This document shows, piece after piece, positions 35,052 to 42,980 of a DNA stretch of 55,904 nt; positions within the stretch are counted from its first letter, which is position 1, and every line of letters starts with the position of its first letter. Source of the stretch: Acidimicrobiia bacterium (lineage in GTDB: Bacteria > Actinomycetota > Acidimicrobiia > ATN3 > PSLF01); contig PSLF01000013.1 of assembly GCA_040289475.1 (NCBI GenBank), positions 1 to 55,904 on the forward strand, given 5' to 3'. Position numbers and translations under genes: made by a program. The notes under the pieces are model-generated. The model saw nothing but the letters and a program-made list of their open reading frames with translations, had not been told where the DNA came from and searched no databases.

Positions 35052-36236
35052 GTGATCGATAGGCCTGAAACTCTTCTAACCCCCGGTCCGGTACCGGTCT
35101 CCCCAGATGTCTTGCTAGCGCAGGGCAGTCCAATGCTCTACCACAGAGGCCCGGCTTTTTCGGAGCTTCTCCAAGACATCGCTGACGGAATAAGGATGTT
35201 GTTGCGGACCGAAGCGCCGATCGTTATCCACACCGCCTCGGGAACAGGCGGCATGGAATCGGCTGTTGCTAATAGCTTCTCGCCGGGCGACAAGGTACTG
35301 GTTGTCTCCGTGGGGAACTTCGGTGAGCGTTTCGTCAAGATTTGCCGAGCATACGGTCTAGACGTCGAGGTGCTTGAGTATGCGTGGGGCGAAGAGGCGC
35401 GGGCTGATGACGTAAGGAAGGCCCTAGCGAGGACACCTACTTGCAAAGGGGTGTTAGTGACTCACAGTGAGACTTCCACAGGGGTGGTAAACGACATAGA
35501 GTCGATTGCGGGAGTGGTGAGAGAAACCGAAGCACTTCTTATCGTAGATACAGTCTCGGGTGCAGGAGCATGTCCCTTCGAGATGGACGCCTGGGGAATA
35601 GACGTTGCAATAACGGGATCACAGAAAGCAATGGCTGCCAGCCCTGGGGCCGCGTTTTTGGCAATCTCGGATAGGGCTTTAGAGGCTCACCGCAACGCTT
35701 CGTTGCCGCGCTTTTACTTTGATTGGACGCAGGCATTGGAGGCATTCGAGAGGCCCAATCACGAGTGCCCATGGACCCCGGCAATTTCTGTGCTCATGGG
35801 GGTTCGAGTTGCACTCGACAAGATTTGGAAAGAGGGGCTAGAGCGCATGATAGATCGCCACCGGCTGCTGGGCATGGCCACGAGAGCCGGGCTGACGGCG
35901 ATGGGAATGGAGATTTTTGCTTCTTCGCCCGAACGGTCGAACGTAGTTACATGCGTCAAAGCGCCTGAAGGCCTCGACACCTCCAAGCTTGTTTCTCGTG
36001 TACGCGAAAAGTTTGGACTGGTGATTGCGGGAGGCCAAGGAAAACTGAAAGGCAAAATATTCAGAATCGGCCACCTCGGCTGGGTAGACCGATTCGACAT
36101 ACTTCGTGCATTAGCCGCGGTAGAAGCGGTCCTGCCTGAGCTTGACGTTCCGGTAAAGCACGGCGTTGGAGTACAAGCGGCACTAGAAGTTTTCGAGAAC
36201 GCTGACCGAGAATTTGCCGGCGACTCCCCTGTGTGA
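35052..36236 (+). CDS. Class V aminotransferase (alanine/serine-glyoxylate or phosphoserine type)
   Basis: 394 aa. A PLP enzyme of the AGT/SGAT group: LTPGPVPVSPDVL (9-21), HTASGTGGMESA, GNFGERFVKICRAYG, THSETSTGVVND, IVDTVSGAGA, and PLP Lys192 in TGSQKAMAASPG, ending GKIFRIGHLGWVD. The subgroup cannot be fixed by eye. It abuts ilvC and is followed by serA, so a phosphoserine aminotransferase role (3-phosphohydroxypyruvate plus glutamate) is the most economical reading; such enzymes exist in archaea and some bacteria that lack SerC. GTG start with AAGGAAG upstream, overlapping the ilvC end. Confidence 0.85.
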   Translation: MIDRPETLLTPGPVPVSPDVLLAQGSPMLYHRGPAFSELLQDIADGIRMLLRTEAPIVIHTASGTGGMESAVANSFSPGDKVLVVSVGNFGERFVKICRAYGLDVEVLEYAWGEEARADDVRKALARTPTCKGVLVTHSETSTGVVNDIESIAGVVRETEALLIVDTVSGAGACPFEMDAWGIDVAITGSQKAMAASPGAAFLAISDRALEAHRNASLPRFYFDWTQALEAFERPNHECPWTPAISVLMGVRVALDKIWKEGLERMIDRHRLLGMATRAGLTAMGMEIFASSPERSNVVTCVKAPEGLDTSKLVSRVREKFGLVIAGGQGKLKGKIFRIGHLGWVDRFDILRALAAVEAVLPELDVPVKHGVGVQAALEVFENADREFAGDSPV

Positions 36237-36337
36237 GGACGCAGTATTCCCGAGGTTCCTAAGGCCTAGAAAGATCTGATCTATAAAGAATGTGAAGCGG
36301 ATAGTTTGGAAATGAGACTGGACCCAAAGGTCTGGAA

Positions 36338-37945
36338 ATGGGAACTAAGGTCCTCGTAACCGAAGAGATCGCACCTTCAGGTCTCGACATCTTGCGGCAG
36401 GCTGGGCACAACGTGGACTTTCGCCCCGGTATCGACCACCGGGAATTGATTGAGGCGGTCTGCGATGCAGCGGCACTCATAGTCCGGTCTGGGACCCAAG
36501 TGACAGCGGATGTGATCGAGGCGGCCCCTGCCCTTCGAGTAATTGGAAGGGCTGGCATTGGGGTCGACAACATCGACGTCGAGGCTGCCACTAGAAGAGG
36601 AATAGTGGTGGTCAACGCTCCCCAGTCGAACACTCTGTCGGCTGCCGAACACACGATGGCACTCATGCTCGCCTTGTGCCGGAGGATTCCCGAAGCCGAC
36701 CGCTCGATGCACGCGGGAGAGTGGAAGCGATCCGCTTTTGTTGGGATCGAGCTCGCAGATAAAACACTCGGAATCGTGGGCCTAGGACGCATCGGCACTC
36801 TGGTCGCCCAAAGGGCTCTAGCATTTGGCATGCGACTAATCGCTTACGATCCGTATGTGTCCCAAGAGCGGGCTAGGCAGATGAGCGTAGAGCTCGTGTC
36901 CTTAGAGGAGCTTTGTGAAAGGGCTGATGTCATCACCGTGCACCTTCCAAAGACGAAGGAGACGGTCGGCCTCATCAACAAAGAGCGAATAGCGTCTATG
37001 AAGCCGTCGGTGCGAATTGTCAACACCGCTAGAGGCGAGATTGTGGACGAGGAAGCGTTGGCCAGCGCACTCTATGAGGGGAGGATCGCAGGCGCAGCAG
37101 TAGACGTGTACTCCCGAGAACCCCCCCCACCAGACCACCCTCTATTGGGCGCTCCGAACACTGTTCTAACTCCTCATCTTGGAGCAACCACCGCGGAAGC
37201 GCAGGACAAAGCGGGAAAGGCCGTAGCCGAGCAAGTGGTGGCTGTGCTCCGCGGGGAGCTGGTTCCGTTTGCTGTCAACGTCGAGGTAGGAAGAGAGATC
37301 CCAGAGTTGGTCAGAGCCTTCCTTCCTCTTGCCGAGATACTCGGGAGTTTTTACACCGCTCTTGCGGGCGGCCTGACCGAGCGGGTGGATGTGGCTCTAA
37401 TCGGGCAGCTGGCCGAGGTAGACGACCGGCTGATTTCCGTGGCAGTGCTCAAGGGGATGTTTAGCGCAATTAGCGAGGAGCCCGTTTCCTATGTGAATGC
37501 CCCCCTTATTGCCAAAGATAAAGGGATAGAGGTCCGTCGAAGCTCGTCGGCCGCGTCAGAGGACTTCGTTAGCTTGATTCGGGTCTCGGGCACCGGGTCC
37601 GCAGGTTCGATTTCTGTAGCGGGAACACTGGTCGGGCCACGTCAGGCCCCTCGCATTGTCGAGATCGGCGAGCACTCGATCGATCTTCCACCCAGCCGGT
37701 ATATGCTTATCATTCACAACCAGGACAAGCCAGGAGTTATCGGACGGGTAGGAACAGTACTCGGAAACGCCGGAATCAACATCTCGAACATGGCTGTAGG
37801 ACGCGACCCGGGTGGTGCTCACGCTCTGATGGGACTCAACTTGGACTCGCCGCCCAGCGGGGAGACGTTAGAGGAACTTCGCAGAGCTGATGGGATCGTC
37901 GATGTCACTCTCCTGATTCTGGAGTCGGCTCCCGAGGTAATATAG
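36338..37945 (+). CDS. serA: D-3-phosphoglycerate dehydrogenase
   Basis: 535 aa, the long actinobacterial form. Oxidises 3-phosphoglycerate, the first step of serine synthesis. NAD domain GLGRIG (148-153); catalytic Arg232 (NTARGEIVDE), Glu261 (REPPPP) and His280 (TPHLGATTAEAQ). Next is the allosteric substrate-binding domain (about 310-450), then a C-terminal ACT domain (about 452-530: MLIIHNQDKPGVIGRVG and GINISNMAVGR), which in M. tuberculosis binds serine for feedback inhibition. About 100 bases separate it from the aminotransferase, which probably acts next in the pathway. Confidence 0.96.
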   Translation: MGTKVLVTEEIAPSGLDILRQAGHNVDFRPGIDHRELIEAVCDAAALIVRSGTQVTADVIEAAPALRVIGRAGIGVDNIDVEAATRRGIVVVNAPQSNTLSAAEHTMALMLALCRRIPEADRSMHAGEWKRSAFVGIELADKTLGIVGLGRIGTLVAQRALAFGMRLIAYDPYVSQERARQMSVELVSLEELCERADVITVHLPKTKETVGLINKERIASMKPSVRIVNTARGEIVDEEALASALYEGRIAGAAVDVYSREPPPPDHPLLGAPNTVLTPHLGATTAEAQDKAGKAVAEQVVAVLRGELVPFAVNVEVGREIPELVRAFLPLAEILGSFYTALAGGLTERVDVALIGQLAEVDDRLISVAVLKGMFSAISEEPVSYVNAPLIAKDKGIEVRRSSSAASEDFVSLIRVSGTGSAGSISVAGTLVGPRQAPRIVEIGEHSIDLPPSRYMLIIHNQDKPGVIGRVGTVLGNAGINISNMAVGRDPGGAHALMGLNLDSPPSGETLEELRRADGIVDVTLLILESAPEVI

Positions 37946-38024
37946 GGGAAACTCGGAAAAGTTACTACCGACTAGCTCATTCGCAAGTAGCTTTGTGCTT
38001 GATATCGTCGACGGCAGTAATTCT

Positions 38025-38053
38025 TTGACATCTAGGCTCCCAGGGTGCATGAT
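38025..38053 (+). promoter_or_regulatory. Promoter of the leuA leader
   Basis: TTGACA (38025-38030), a perfect -35, then 17 bases and CATGAT (38048-38053, four of six). Transcription would begin near 38060, only a few bases before the leader ORF ATG at 38064, giving a nearly leaderless message as is common in Actinobacteria. Confidence 0.55.
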
Positions 38054-38063
38054 CGCGACTGTT

Positions 38064-38144
38064 ATGGTATCTGTGAACGCTTCATCTGACTCGGCATACT
38101 CTTTGCAGGCGAGCGGGCACGCCAGCGAGCTTTTGCTTACCTAA
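38064..38144 (+). CDS. Leucine leader peptide (attenuator)
   Basis: A 26-aa frame, ATG to TAA, beginning MVSVNASSD and ending with Glu-Leu-Leu-Leu-Thr-stop: three consecutive leucine codons, CTT TTG CTT (38130-38138). This is the layout of a ribosome-mediated attenuator: scarce Leu-tRNA stalls the ribosome at the Leu run and alters folding of the hairpins just downstream. An in-frame ATG at 38049 would add five residues, but lies in the -10 box. Too short for normal gene finders; supported by promoter, Leu run, two hairpins and position before leuA. Confidence 0.7.
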   Translation: MVSVNASSDSAYSLQASGHASELLLT

Positions 38145-38145
38145 A

Positions 38146-38174
38146 GGCGCGTCCGGGAGTACCCCTGGCGCGCC
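38146..38174 (+). promoter_or_regulatory. Attenuator hairpin between leader peptide and terminator
   Basis: GGCGCG (38146-38151) pairs with CGCGCC (38169-38174), with GGG/CCC pairs inside (38155-38157 and 38162-38164). It starts one base after the leader stop codon, so a ribosome stalled on the Leu codons would cover its 5' arm. It probably takes part in the switch between termination and readthrough; the exact antiterminator pairing I cannot settle by eye. Confidence 0.5.
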
Positions 38175-38178
38175 GAGA

Positions 38179-38206
38179 CCTCGCACTAGAGAGTGCGAGG
38201 TTTTTT
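38179..38206 (+). terminator. leuA: Intrinsic terminator in the leuA leader
   Basis: CCTCGCACT (38179-38187), loop AGAG, AGTGCGAGG (38192-38200): a perfect 9-bp stem followed by TTTTTTATTT. The terminator lies between the leader peptide and leuA, the position expected for attenuation. Confidence 0.85.
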
Positions 38207-38318
38207 ATTTGCGTGGGAAATGCCCAAGGTTGGTTCGAGGTAAAGACTTGCGATACCAACGGTAAGAGGAGTCGAGTACAAAAGTTCAGGACAGATTGAA
38301 CTCAATGTTGGAGGCGAC

Positions 38319-39863
38319 ATGAGCAACAGACTACTGATATTCGATACGACATTGAGGGACGGAGAGCAATCTCCAGGAATAAGTCTGAACGTGGCGGAGA
38401 AGGTAGAAATCGCCGAGCAGTTGGCCCGGCTCGGCGTAGACGTAATAGAGGCGGGGTTCCCCGTTGCCTCTCCGGGCGACTTCGAGTCGGTCAGAGCTAT
38501 CGCTCAGACCGTAAAAGGTGCAACGATCGCGGGGCTTTCTAGGACTCACCTCGAAGACATCGACCGCTGCTGGGAGGCGATAAGAGACGCAGATCAGCCC
38601 CGTATCCACGTCTTCATCGCTACATCTCCCATCCACATGGAACACAAGCTAAGAATGACTCCGGATCAAGTCAAAGAGGCGGCTGTGGCCGGCGTAAAGC
38701 ATGCAAAGAAATACACTTCGGATGTCGAGTTCAGCCCAGAGGATGGAACTCGGTCCGACCCGGATTTTCTCGTCGACGTATTGCGAGCGGTTGTCGAAGC
38801 CGGCGCGACGACCCTGAACATTCCCGACACTGTCGGATACGCCATACCCTCCGAGTTCGCGAGCTTGATCTCGTACCTTATCGAGAAGGTGGATGCTCCC
38901 CAAGGAGTGGTGTTTTCGACCCACTGCCACAACGACCTGGGTCTGGCAACTGCCAACTCGCTGGCGGGTGTGGCGGCTGGCGCACGTCAAGTCGAGTGCA
39001 CGATAAACGGAATTGGCGAACGGGCTGGTAATGCAGCGCTCGAAGAGATCGTAATGGCTGTCAAGGTGAGGTCCGATCAGTTCGGGGTAGAAGTTGGAAT
39101 AGCCACCGAAGAGATCGCACGAACCTCGAGACTGGTGTCTCGGTTGACCGGCTACCCTGTTCAGCCGAACAAGGCTGTCGTGGGACGCAACGCATTCGCG
39201 CACGAATCGGGAATCCACCAGCACGGTGTCCTTATGAACCGCAAGACCTATGAAATTATCGATGCCGAAAAGGTGGGGCGAAAAGCAGCAGAAATCGTTT
39301 TGGGAAAGCACTCCGGTCGCCACGCTTTCCAAGACACCTTGGAAAAGATGGGAATTCATCTCCAGGGGGATTCTCTCAATGCTGCATTTAAAAGGTTCAA
39401 AGAACTGGCCGATAGAAAATCCCAAATCACCCAAGCCGATGTAGAAGCTATCGTCGCCGCCGAGCTGGGACAGCTAGAGGATACCTTTGTTCTAGAGGAG
39501 TTCGAAGTGCGAGGGGGAACGTCTGTCGATCCCGTGGCTCGCGTTGTCCTTCGGCGCAACGGTGACAGGTCGGAGGCCGAGTCTACGGGCGATGGAATGA
39601 TCGATGCGGCCTGCGCCGCGATCTCGAAGGCCGCTGGAGTTTCCGGACAACTCGTAGCATTCAATGTGTCTTCTGTAACCGAGGGTACAGACGCGTTGGG
39701 AGACGTGACGATACAACTGGAGGTGGATGGCCGGACCGTGACTGGACGAGGCGTCTCCACTGATGTTGTCGAAGCATCTGCGAGGGCTTACCTGTCGGCC
39801 GTCAACATTGCTGTAAGGCTGGGGAGCAAGCCAAAGCATCGCAAGGCAGAGGTCGGCCCATAG
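38319..39863 (+). CDS. leuA: 2-isopropylmalate synthase
   Basis: 514 aa, type 1 LeuA. Condenses acetyl-CoA with 2-ketoisovalerate, the committed step of leucine synthesis. The catalytic TIM barrel begins IFDTTLRDGEQSPGISL (6-22). Further motifs are IEAGFPVASPGDF, STHCHNDLGLATANSLAG with the metal-binding His pair, ECTINGIGERAGNAALEE and FAHESGIHQHGVL. The C-terminal LeuA regulatory domain (about 395-505) is present, so leucine feedback inhibition is expected in addition to attenuation. The SD GGAGG sits 5 bases before ATG 38319. leuCD are not in the window; leuB is 5 kb downstream. Confidence 0.95.
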   Translation: MSNRLLIFDTTLRDGEQSPGISLNVAEKVEIAEQLARLGVDVIEAGFPVASPGDFESVRAIAQTVKGATIAGLSRTHLEDIDRCWEAIRDADQPRIHVFIATSPIHMEHKLRMTPDQVKEAAVAGVKHAKKYTSDVEFSPEDGTRSDPDFLVDVLRAVVEAGATTLNIPDTVGYAIPSEFASLISYLIEKVDAPQGVVFSTHCHNDLGLATANSLAGVAAGARQVECTINGIGERAGNAALEEIVMAVKVRSDQFGVEVGIATEEIARTSRLVSRLTGYPVQPNKAVVGRNAFAHESGIHQHGVLMNRKTYEIIDAEKVGRKAAEIVLGKHSGRHAFQDTLEKMGIHLQGDSLNAAFKRFKELADRKSQITQADVEAIVAAELGQLEDTFVLEEFEVRGGTSVDPVARVVLRRNGDRSEAESTGDGMIDAACAAISKAAGVSGQLVAFNVSSVTEGTDALGDVTIQLEVDGRTVTGRGVSTDVVEASARAYLSAVNIAVRLGSKPKHRKAEVGP

Positions 39864-40026
39864 ACACAGTTGACCCTTTGAGGATTGTTTCGCCCCTCGA
39901 TCGCCAATTGGAGTCGTGGGGCGTTGCGATTCTTCGAATGTTTGGTGTGGCGGAACCTAACGTAGCCATCCGTTGGCAACTAGGCAACCCGCTTCATCAA
40001 CGCATCGAAAGGGGTAGGACTCGAAA

Positions 40027-40749
40027 ATGAGTCGAGACAGTAGTCATGCTGGTGACCGAGAGCGAGTGTGGTTGCCGGTGAGGGCGGGCGGTGAGTTCAC
40101 CGCTCCACACTATGACAGCGCCTCTCTGCTTACGATCGACATTCAAGTGGACACGGTGGGTGCCGGTGCTCCATTCGAAGACCCCGACGCCGGAGAGATG
40201 ATAGTAAAGGCCTCGGCACTTACCAGGGCATGGCGAGAAGCAGGGGGGCTGATAGTCCATGTCGTGCGCTTGTACGAGGACGATGGTTCGAATGTGGACA
40301 GGTGTCTTCGAGATTTGTGGTGCAGCGGTTGGCGAGCTCTGATTCCTGACACCGACGGGGCAGAGTTAGTTCCTGAACTGAAACCCCGCTCCAATGCTCG
40401 GTTGTCGTCACAGATGCTGTTATCTGGTGAGGTGCAGCTGTGGAGCTGGAACGAGGCGGTGGTCTACAAGCCTCGCTGGTCGGCGTTTTTCAACACCGCT
40501 TTAGACGGCTTTCTCTCTAGTCGCCGAATCGACACCGTAGTGGTGGTTGGTCACCTTTTCGAAAACTCTGTGCGTGCAACCTTGCAGGATGCCACAGCCC
40601 ACGACCTGCGAGCGGTAGCCGTTTTGGACGCAATCTCGGGAAGGGTCACTGCGGATTCCTTGGACGAAGTAGCAAGGTGGGGTGTCGAGGTGACCACCGC
40701 TTACGACGTAATCGAAGCTCTCGTTCTCCGACACTCCGAGAACCGCTAG
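40027..40749 (+). CDS. Isochorismatase-fold protein with Cys-to-Ser replacement
   Basis: 240 aa. The fold follows the cysteine-hydrolase/isochorismatase family: LLTIDIQVD with Asp38, GGLIVHVVRLYEDDG, KPRWSAFFNTAL with Lys148, and RRIDTVVVVGH. The family's nucleophilic Cys in the G-x-x-T-x-x-C-V motif is replaced: GHLFENSVRATL has Ser181 there, and the cis-peptide Thr is also missing. True isochorismatases lack this Cys too, but their partner residues differ, so function is open: a non-amidase hydrolase or a binding protein. ATG 40027 with GGGGTAGG upstream. It follows leuA by 163 bases and converges on the next gene. Confidence 0.8.
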   Translation: MSRDSSHAGDRERVWLPVRAGGEFTAPHYDSASLLTIDIQVDTVGAGAPFEDPDAGEMIVKASALTRAWREAGGLIVHVVRLYEDDGSNVDRCLRDLWCSGWRALIPDTDGAELVPELKPRSNARLSSQMLLSGEVQLWSWNEAVVYKPRWSAFFNTALDGFLSSRRIDTVVVVGHLFENSVRATLQDATAHDLRAVAVLDAISGRVTADSLDEVARWGVEVTTAYDVIEALVLRHSENR

Positions 40750-40759
40750 AGCTTGTGCG

Positions 40760-41719
40760 CTAGGTTTGTACCAGCCGAATGGAGTGATCTTCGGCTACCT
40801 CAGGGGGCCGCGCCTCGGGCACGAGGCCTGCGAGGTTGAAGCAGGGCGAGTTGGGGTTGGCTCTCCACGAAAAGGTCGCCAAACACCGTCCCTGAAACAC
40901 TGTAACGAGAGGAGCGAGCTGACCCGATTGGGGGGTAGCTTCGACAAGCTCACGGGTTTCTCCAGTAATCGGGTTCTCCTCGAGTATCCTGCGCCCCGAT
41001 AGGAGGTTCCAAGAGCGTGGGCCGGTCAACGTGGCTCTAAACAAGTAGGGAGTTACCCCCACGGGGACTCCTTGGTTACTCATCCGGAACCGGACGGCGA
41101 TTCCGCAGGTGTCCGTGATCGGAAAAATCTGGAGTTTGCAAGGGAGGATATACCTCATCTCGGGAAGGTCGATCCGCGGAGGGAGCGTCATTACGTGGTC
41201 TCCTAGGTTAGGAGGGGGGAACTCTCCCGGGATTATCTGTAGAAGGGGAAGCCCCGACCGTCTGGGGATAGCTCCGATGAGAAGCTCCTGCGCGGTAGTT
41301 TCTTTCACGACCCAGCACTGGGGAAGGTCGGAGTCGACGCCAGGAGGGGCGAGAACCAGCACTGGCTGCGCAACTTTGCCCTTGACATCTAACGGCGGCA
41401 GCTGGACCAATTTTGCCTTCAGCGTACGAGGATCTGTTTGCCAGGCAAACCGCAAGATATGGGCTGTAGCCCACTCTTCCCCTTGCGGTGGCCTCACTAT
41501 GACCTGGTGATGATAGTTGACTTGGTCGCCTTGGGTAACCGGGGGAAGGTAGGGAAATGTAGGAGGACCCTCTGTCGGCAGGGCGAGCACCGGTGCTGGC
41601 CCAGAGGGGGTCTTTTCTGCCTGTTCCGTTAGGCCTAACCCCAATGGTGGGCCCTCTGGGGTTGCAGTAGGACGCATTTGTCCCTCAGGAGAGGGGCGAG
41701 AAGGAGGTTGGTATGTCAT
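40760..41719 (-). CDS. Hypothetical Pro-rich protein, 319 aa
   Basis: No family recognised. Residues 1-60 are a Pro/Gly/Thr-rich, probably disordered region without a signal peptide. The rest looks like beta-rich segments: HHQVIVRPPQGEEWATAHIL, LPQCWVVKETTAQELLIGAI, RYILPCKLQIFPITDTCGIA, VTVFQGRCLATFSWRANP. Four Cys are scattered. It could be a structural or virion-like beta protein, but nothing proves it. Codon use and length support a real gene. It is a lone minus-strand gene between two plus-strand metabolic blocks, ending 10 bases from the isochorismatase-fold gene. Confidence 0.6.
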   Translation of the reverse strand: MTYQPPSRPSPEGQMRPTATPEGPPLGLGLTEQAEKTPSGPAPVLALPTEGPPTFPYLPPVTQGDQVNYHHQVIVRPPQGEEWATAHILRFAWQTDPRTLKAKLVQLPPLDVKGKVAQPVLVLAPPGVDSDLPQCWVVKETTAQELLIGAIPRRSGLPLLQIIPGEFPPPNLGDHVMTLPPRIDLPEMRYILPCKLQIFPITDTCGIAVRFRMSNQGVPVGVTPYLFRATLTGPRSWNLLSGRRILEENPITGETRELVEATPQSGQLAPLVTVFQGRCLATFSWRANPNSPCFNLAGLVPEARPPEVAEDHSIRLVQT

Positions 41720-42074
41720 TTTGTCCGCAGCCTCATCACAAACGACAGCACCCCGAACCGCGGCCTATACCGCCTGTCAGCCGGAGAAATTATCGGCAAT
41801 CCTTCCAGGATTTACTAGCAGTTGGGGAAAGCACACCTAACTGGTTTAGTCTACGAATGAGTGTACATCAGCACAGTGACACATACGAGACGGTATAGGC
41901 GAAGCTGTGAAGAAAAATCCAGACCATTATCGTGTTCAGGAGGGGTGTAGCGTCGAGACTTGAAACAAGAAGACATGTTTCACAAGTTTTTGTGCTTAGG
42001 GCTGCGAGCCGAGGCTGCGATCGTCAGATAGGGAAGAAACCGATACAAGCGACACAGATTTGTGGAGGCAACCG
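41720..42074. other. Intergenic region between the Pro-rich gene and gnd
   Basis: 355 bases without a supported gene; it should carry divergent promoters. I see no strong -35/-10 pair. Two neighbouring dyads stand out: TGAAAC (41961-41966), ten bases, GTTTCA (41977-41982); and CACAA (41981-41985), GTTT, TTGTG (41990-41994). They could be a regulator site for gnd-zwf. The gnd ribosome site GGAGG is at 42064-42068. Confidence 0.4.
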
Positions 42075-42980
42075 ATGAAAATAGGAATCGTAGGGTTAGG
42101 CAGAATGGGATCCGGAATGGCAAAGCGCCTCAGGGCTGGCGGCGTGGAAGTAGTCGGATACACCCGCGATCCCTCGAAGACTGAAGTTCCTACCTTGGAG
42201 GCACTTCTCGAATGCATCGATATTCCTCGAGTCGTGATCACGATGCTTCCAGCTGGCGAAGTTACCGGTTCAACTATTGAGCGGCTTAGCGAATTAATGG
42301 ACTCGGGAGATTATATTGTTGACGGGGGAAATTCCTACTTTGGCGACTCTATCGAGAGGGCCAAACGTCTCGAGCAAAAGGGCATACGTTTCGTCGACGC
42401 AGGTATAAGTGGCGGTATCTGGGGCGCAGAACTAGGCTACTGCATCATGGTAGGCGGGGACCCAAAAGATGTTTCCTCTCTTGAGCCAGTACTTCGCATT
42501 TTGGCAACCGAGGGCGGTTTTGCGCACGTAGGTCCGCATGGGGCAGGACACTTCGTCAAGATGGTCCACAACGGAGTAGAGTACGCAATGATTGAGGCCT
42601 ATGCGGAGGGCTATGAGCTGCTCACCGCCTCGCCTTTGCGTCCAGATCCAAAGACTGTTTTTCAGTTGTGGATGAACGGCAGCGTCATTCGATCGTGGTT
42701 GTTAGAGCTCGCAGTAAGGGCACTCGAGGAAAGTCACGACCTCGCTGATGTTCGTGGTTGGGTTGAAGATTCGGGAGAAGGGCGGTGGACAGTCGAAACT
42801 GCCGTCAGACTCGGAGTTCCGGCGCCTTCAATTTCCGAGGCTCTCTACAGGAGATTTGTTTCTCGCCAAGAGGACTCGCCTGCCATGAGGTTGGCAGCAG
42901 CTCTTCGGAAACAGTTTGGCGGACACGCTATAAAGCCAGCGGCGCCCGGAGGATCTTCCCAAGCCGATAACGCGTCATGA
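42075..42980 (+). CDS. gnd: 6-phosphogluconate dehydrogenase (decarboxylating), short form
   Basis: 301 aa, the short type (GndA/YqeC-like, often NAD-preferring) that lacks the long C-terminal helix domain of E. coli Gnd. Converts 6-phosphogluconate to ribulose 5-phosphate. Rossmann GLGRMGSGMAKRL (8-20), VITMLPAGEVT, DYIVDGGNSYFGDSIERAK, FVDAGISGGIWGAELGYCIM, and the catalytic Lys region GAGHFVKMVHNGVEYAMIEA. I chose ATG 42075, which has GGAGG seven bases upstream; an in-frame start at 42060 is too close to that site. Its stop overlaps zwf (ATGA). Confidence 0.95.
   Translation: MKIGIVGLGRMGSGMAKRLRAGGVEVVGYTRDPSKTEVPTLEALLECIDIPRVVITMLPAGEVTGSTIERLSELMDSGDYIVDGGNSYFGDSIERAKRLEQKGIRFVDAGISGGIWGAELGYCIMVGGDPKDVSSLEPVLRILATEGGFAHVGPHGAGHFVKMVHNGVEYAMIEAYAEGYELLTASPLRPDPKTVFQLWMNGSVIRSWLLELAVRALEESHDLADVRGWVEDSGEGRWTVETAVRLGVPAPSISEALYRRFVSRQEDSPAMRLAAALRKQFGGHAIKPAAPGGSSQADNAS

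Noticed and set aside
38649-39434. Long minus-strand open frame (261 codons) inside leuA
   Set aside because: Antisense to a well-supported leuA with all motifs; its protein is His/Arg/Ser-rich without family features, typical of a codon-bias shadow.
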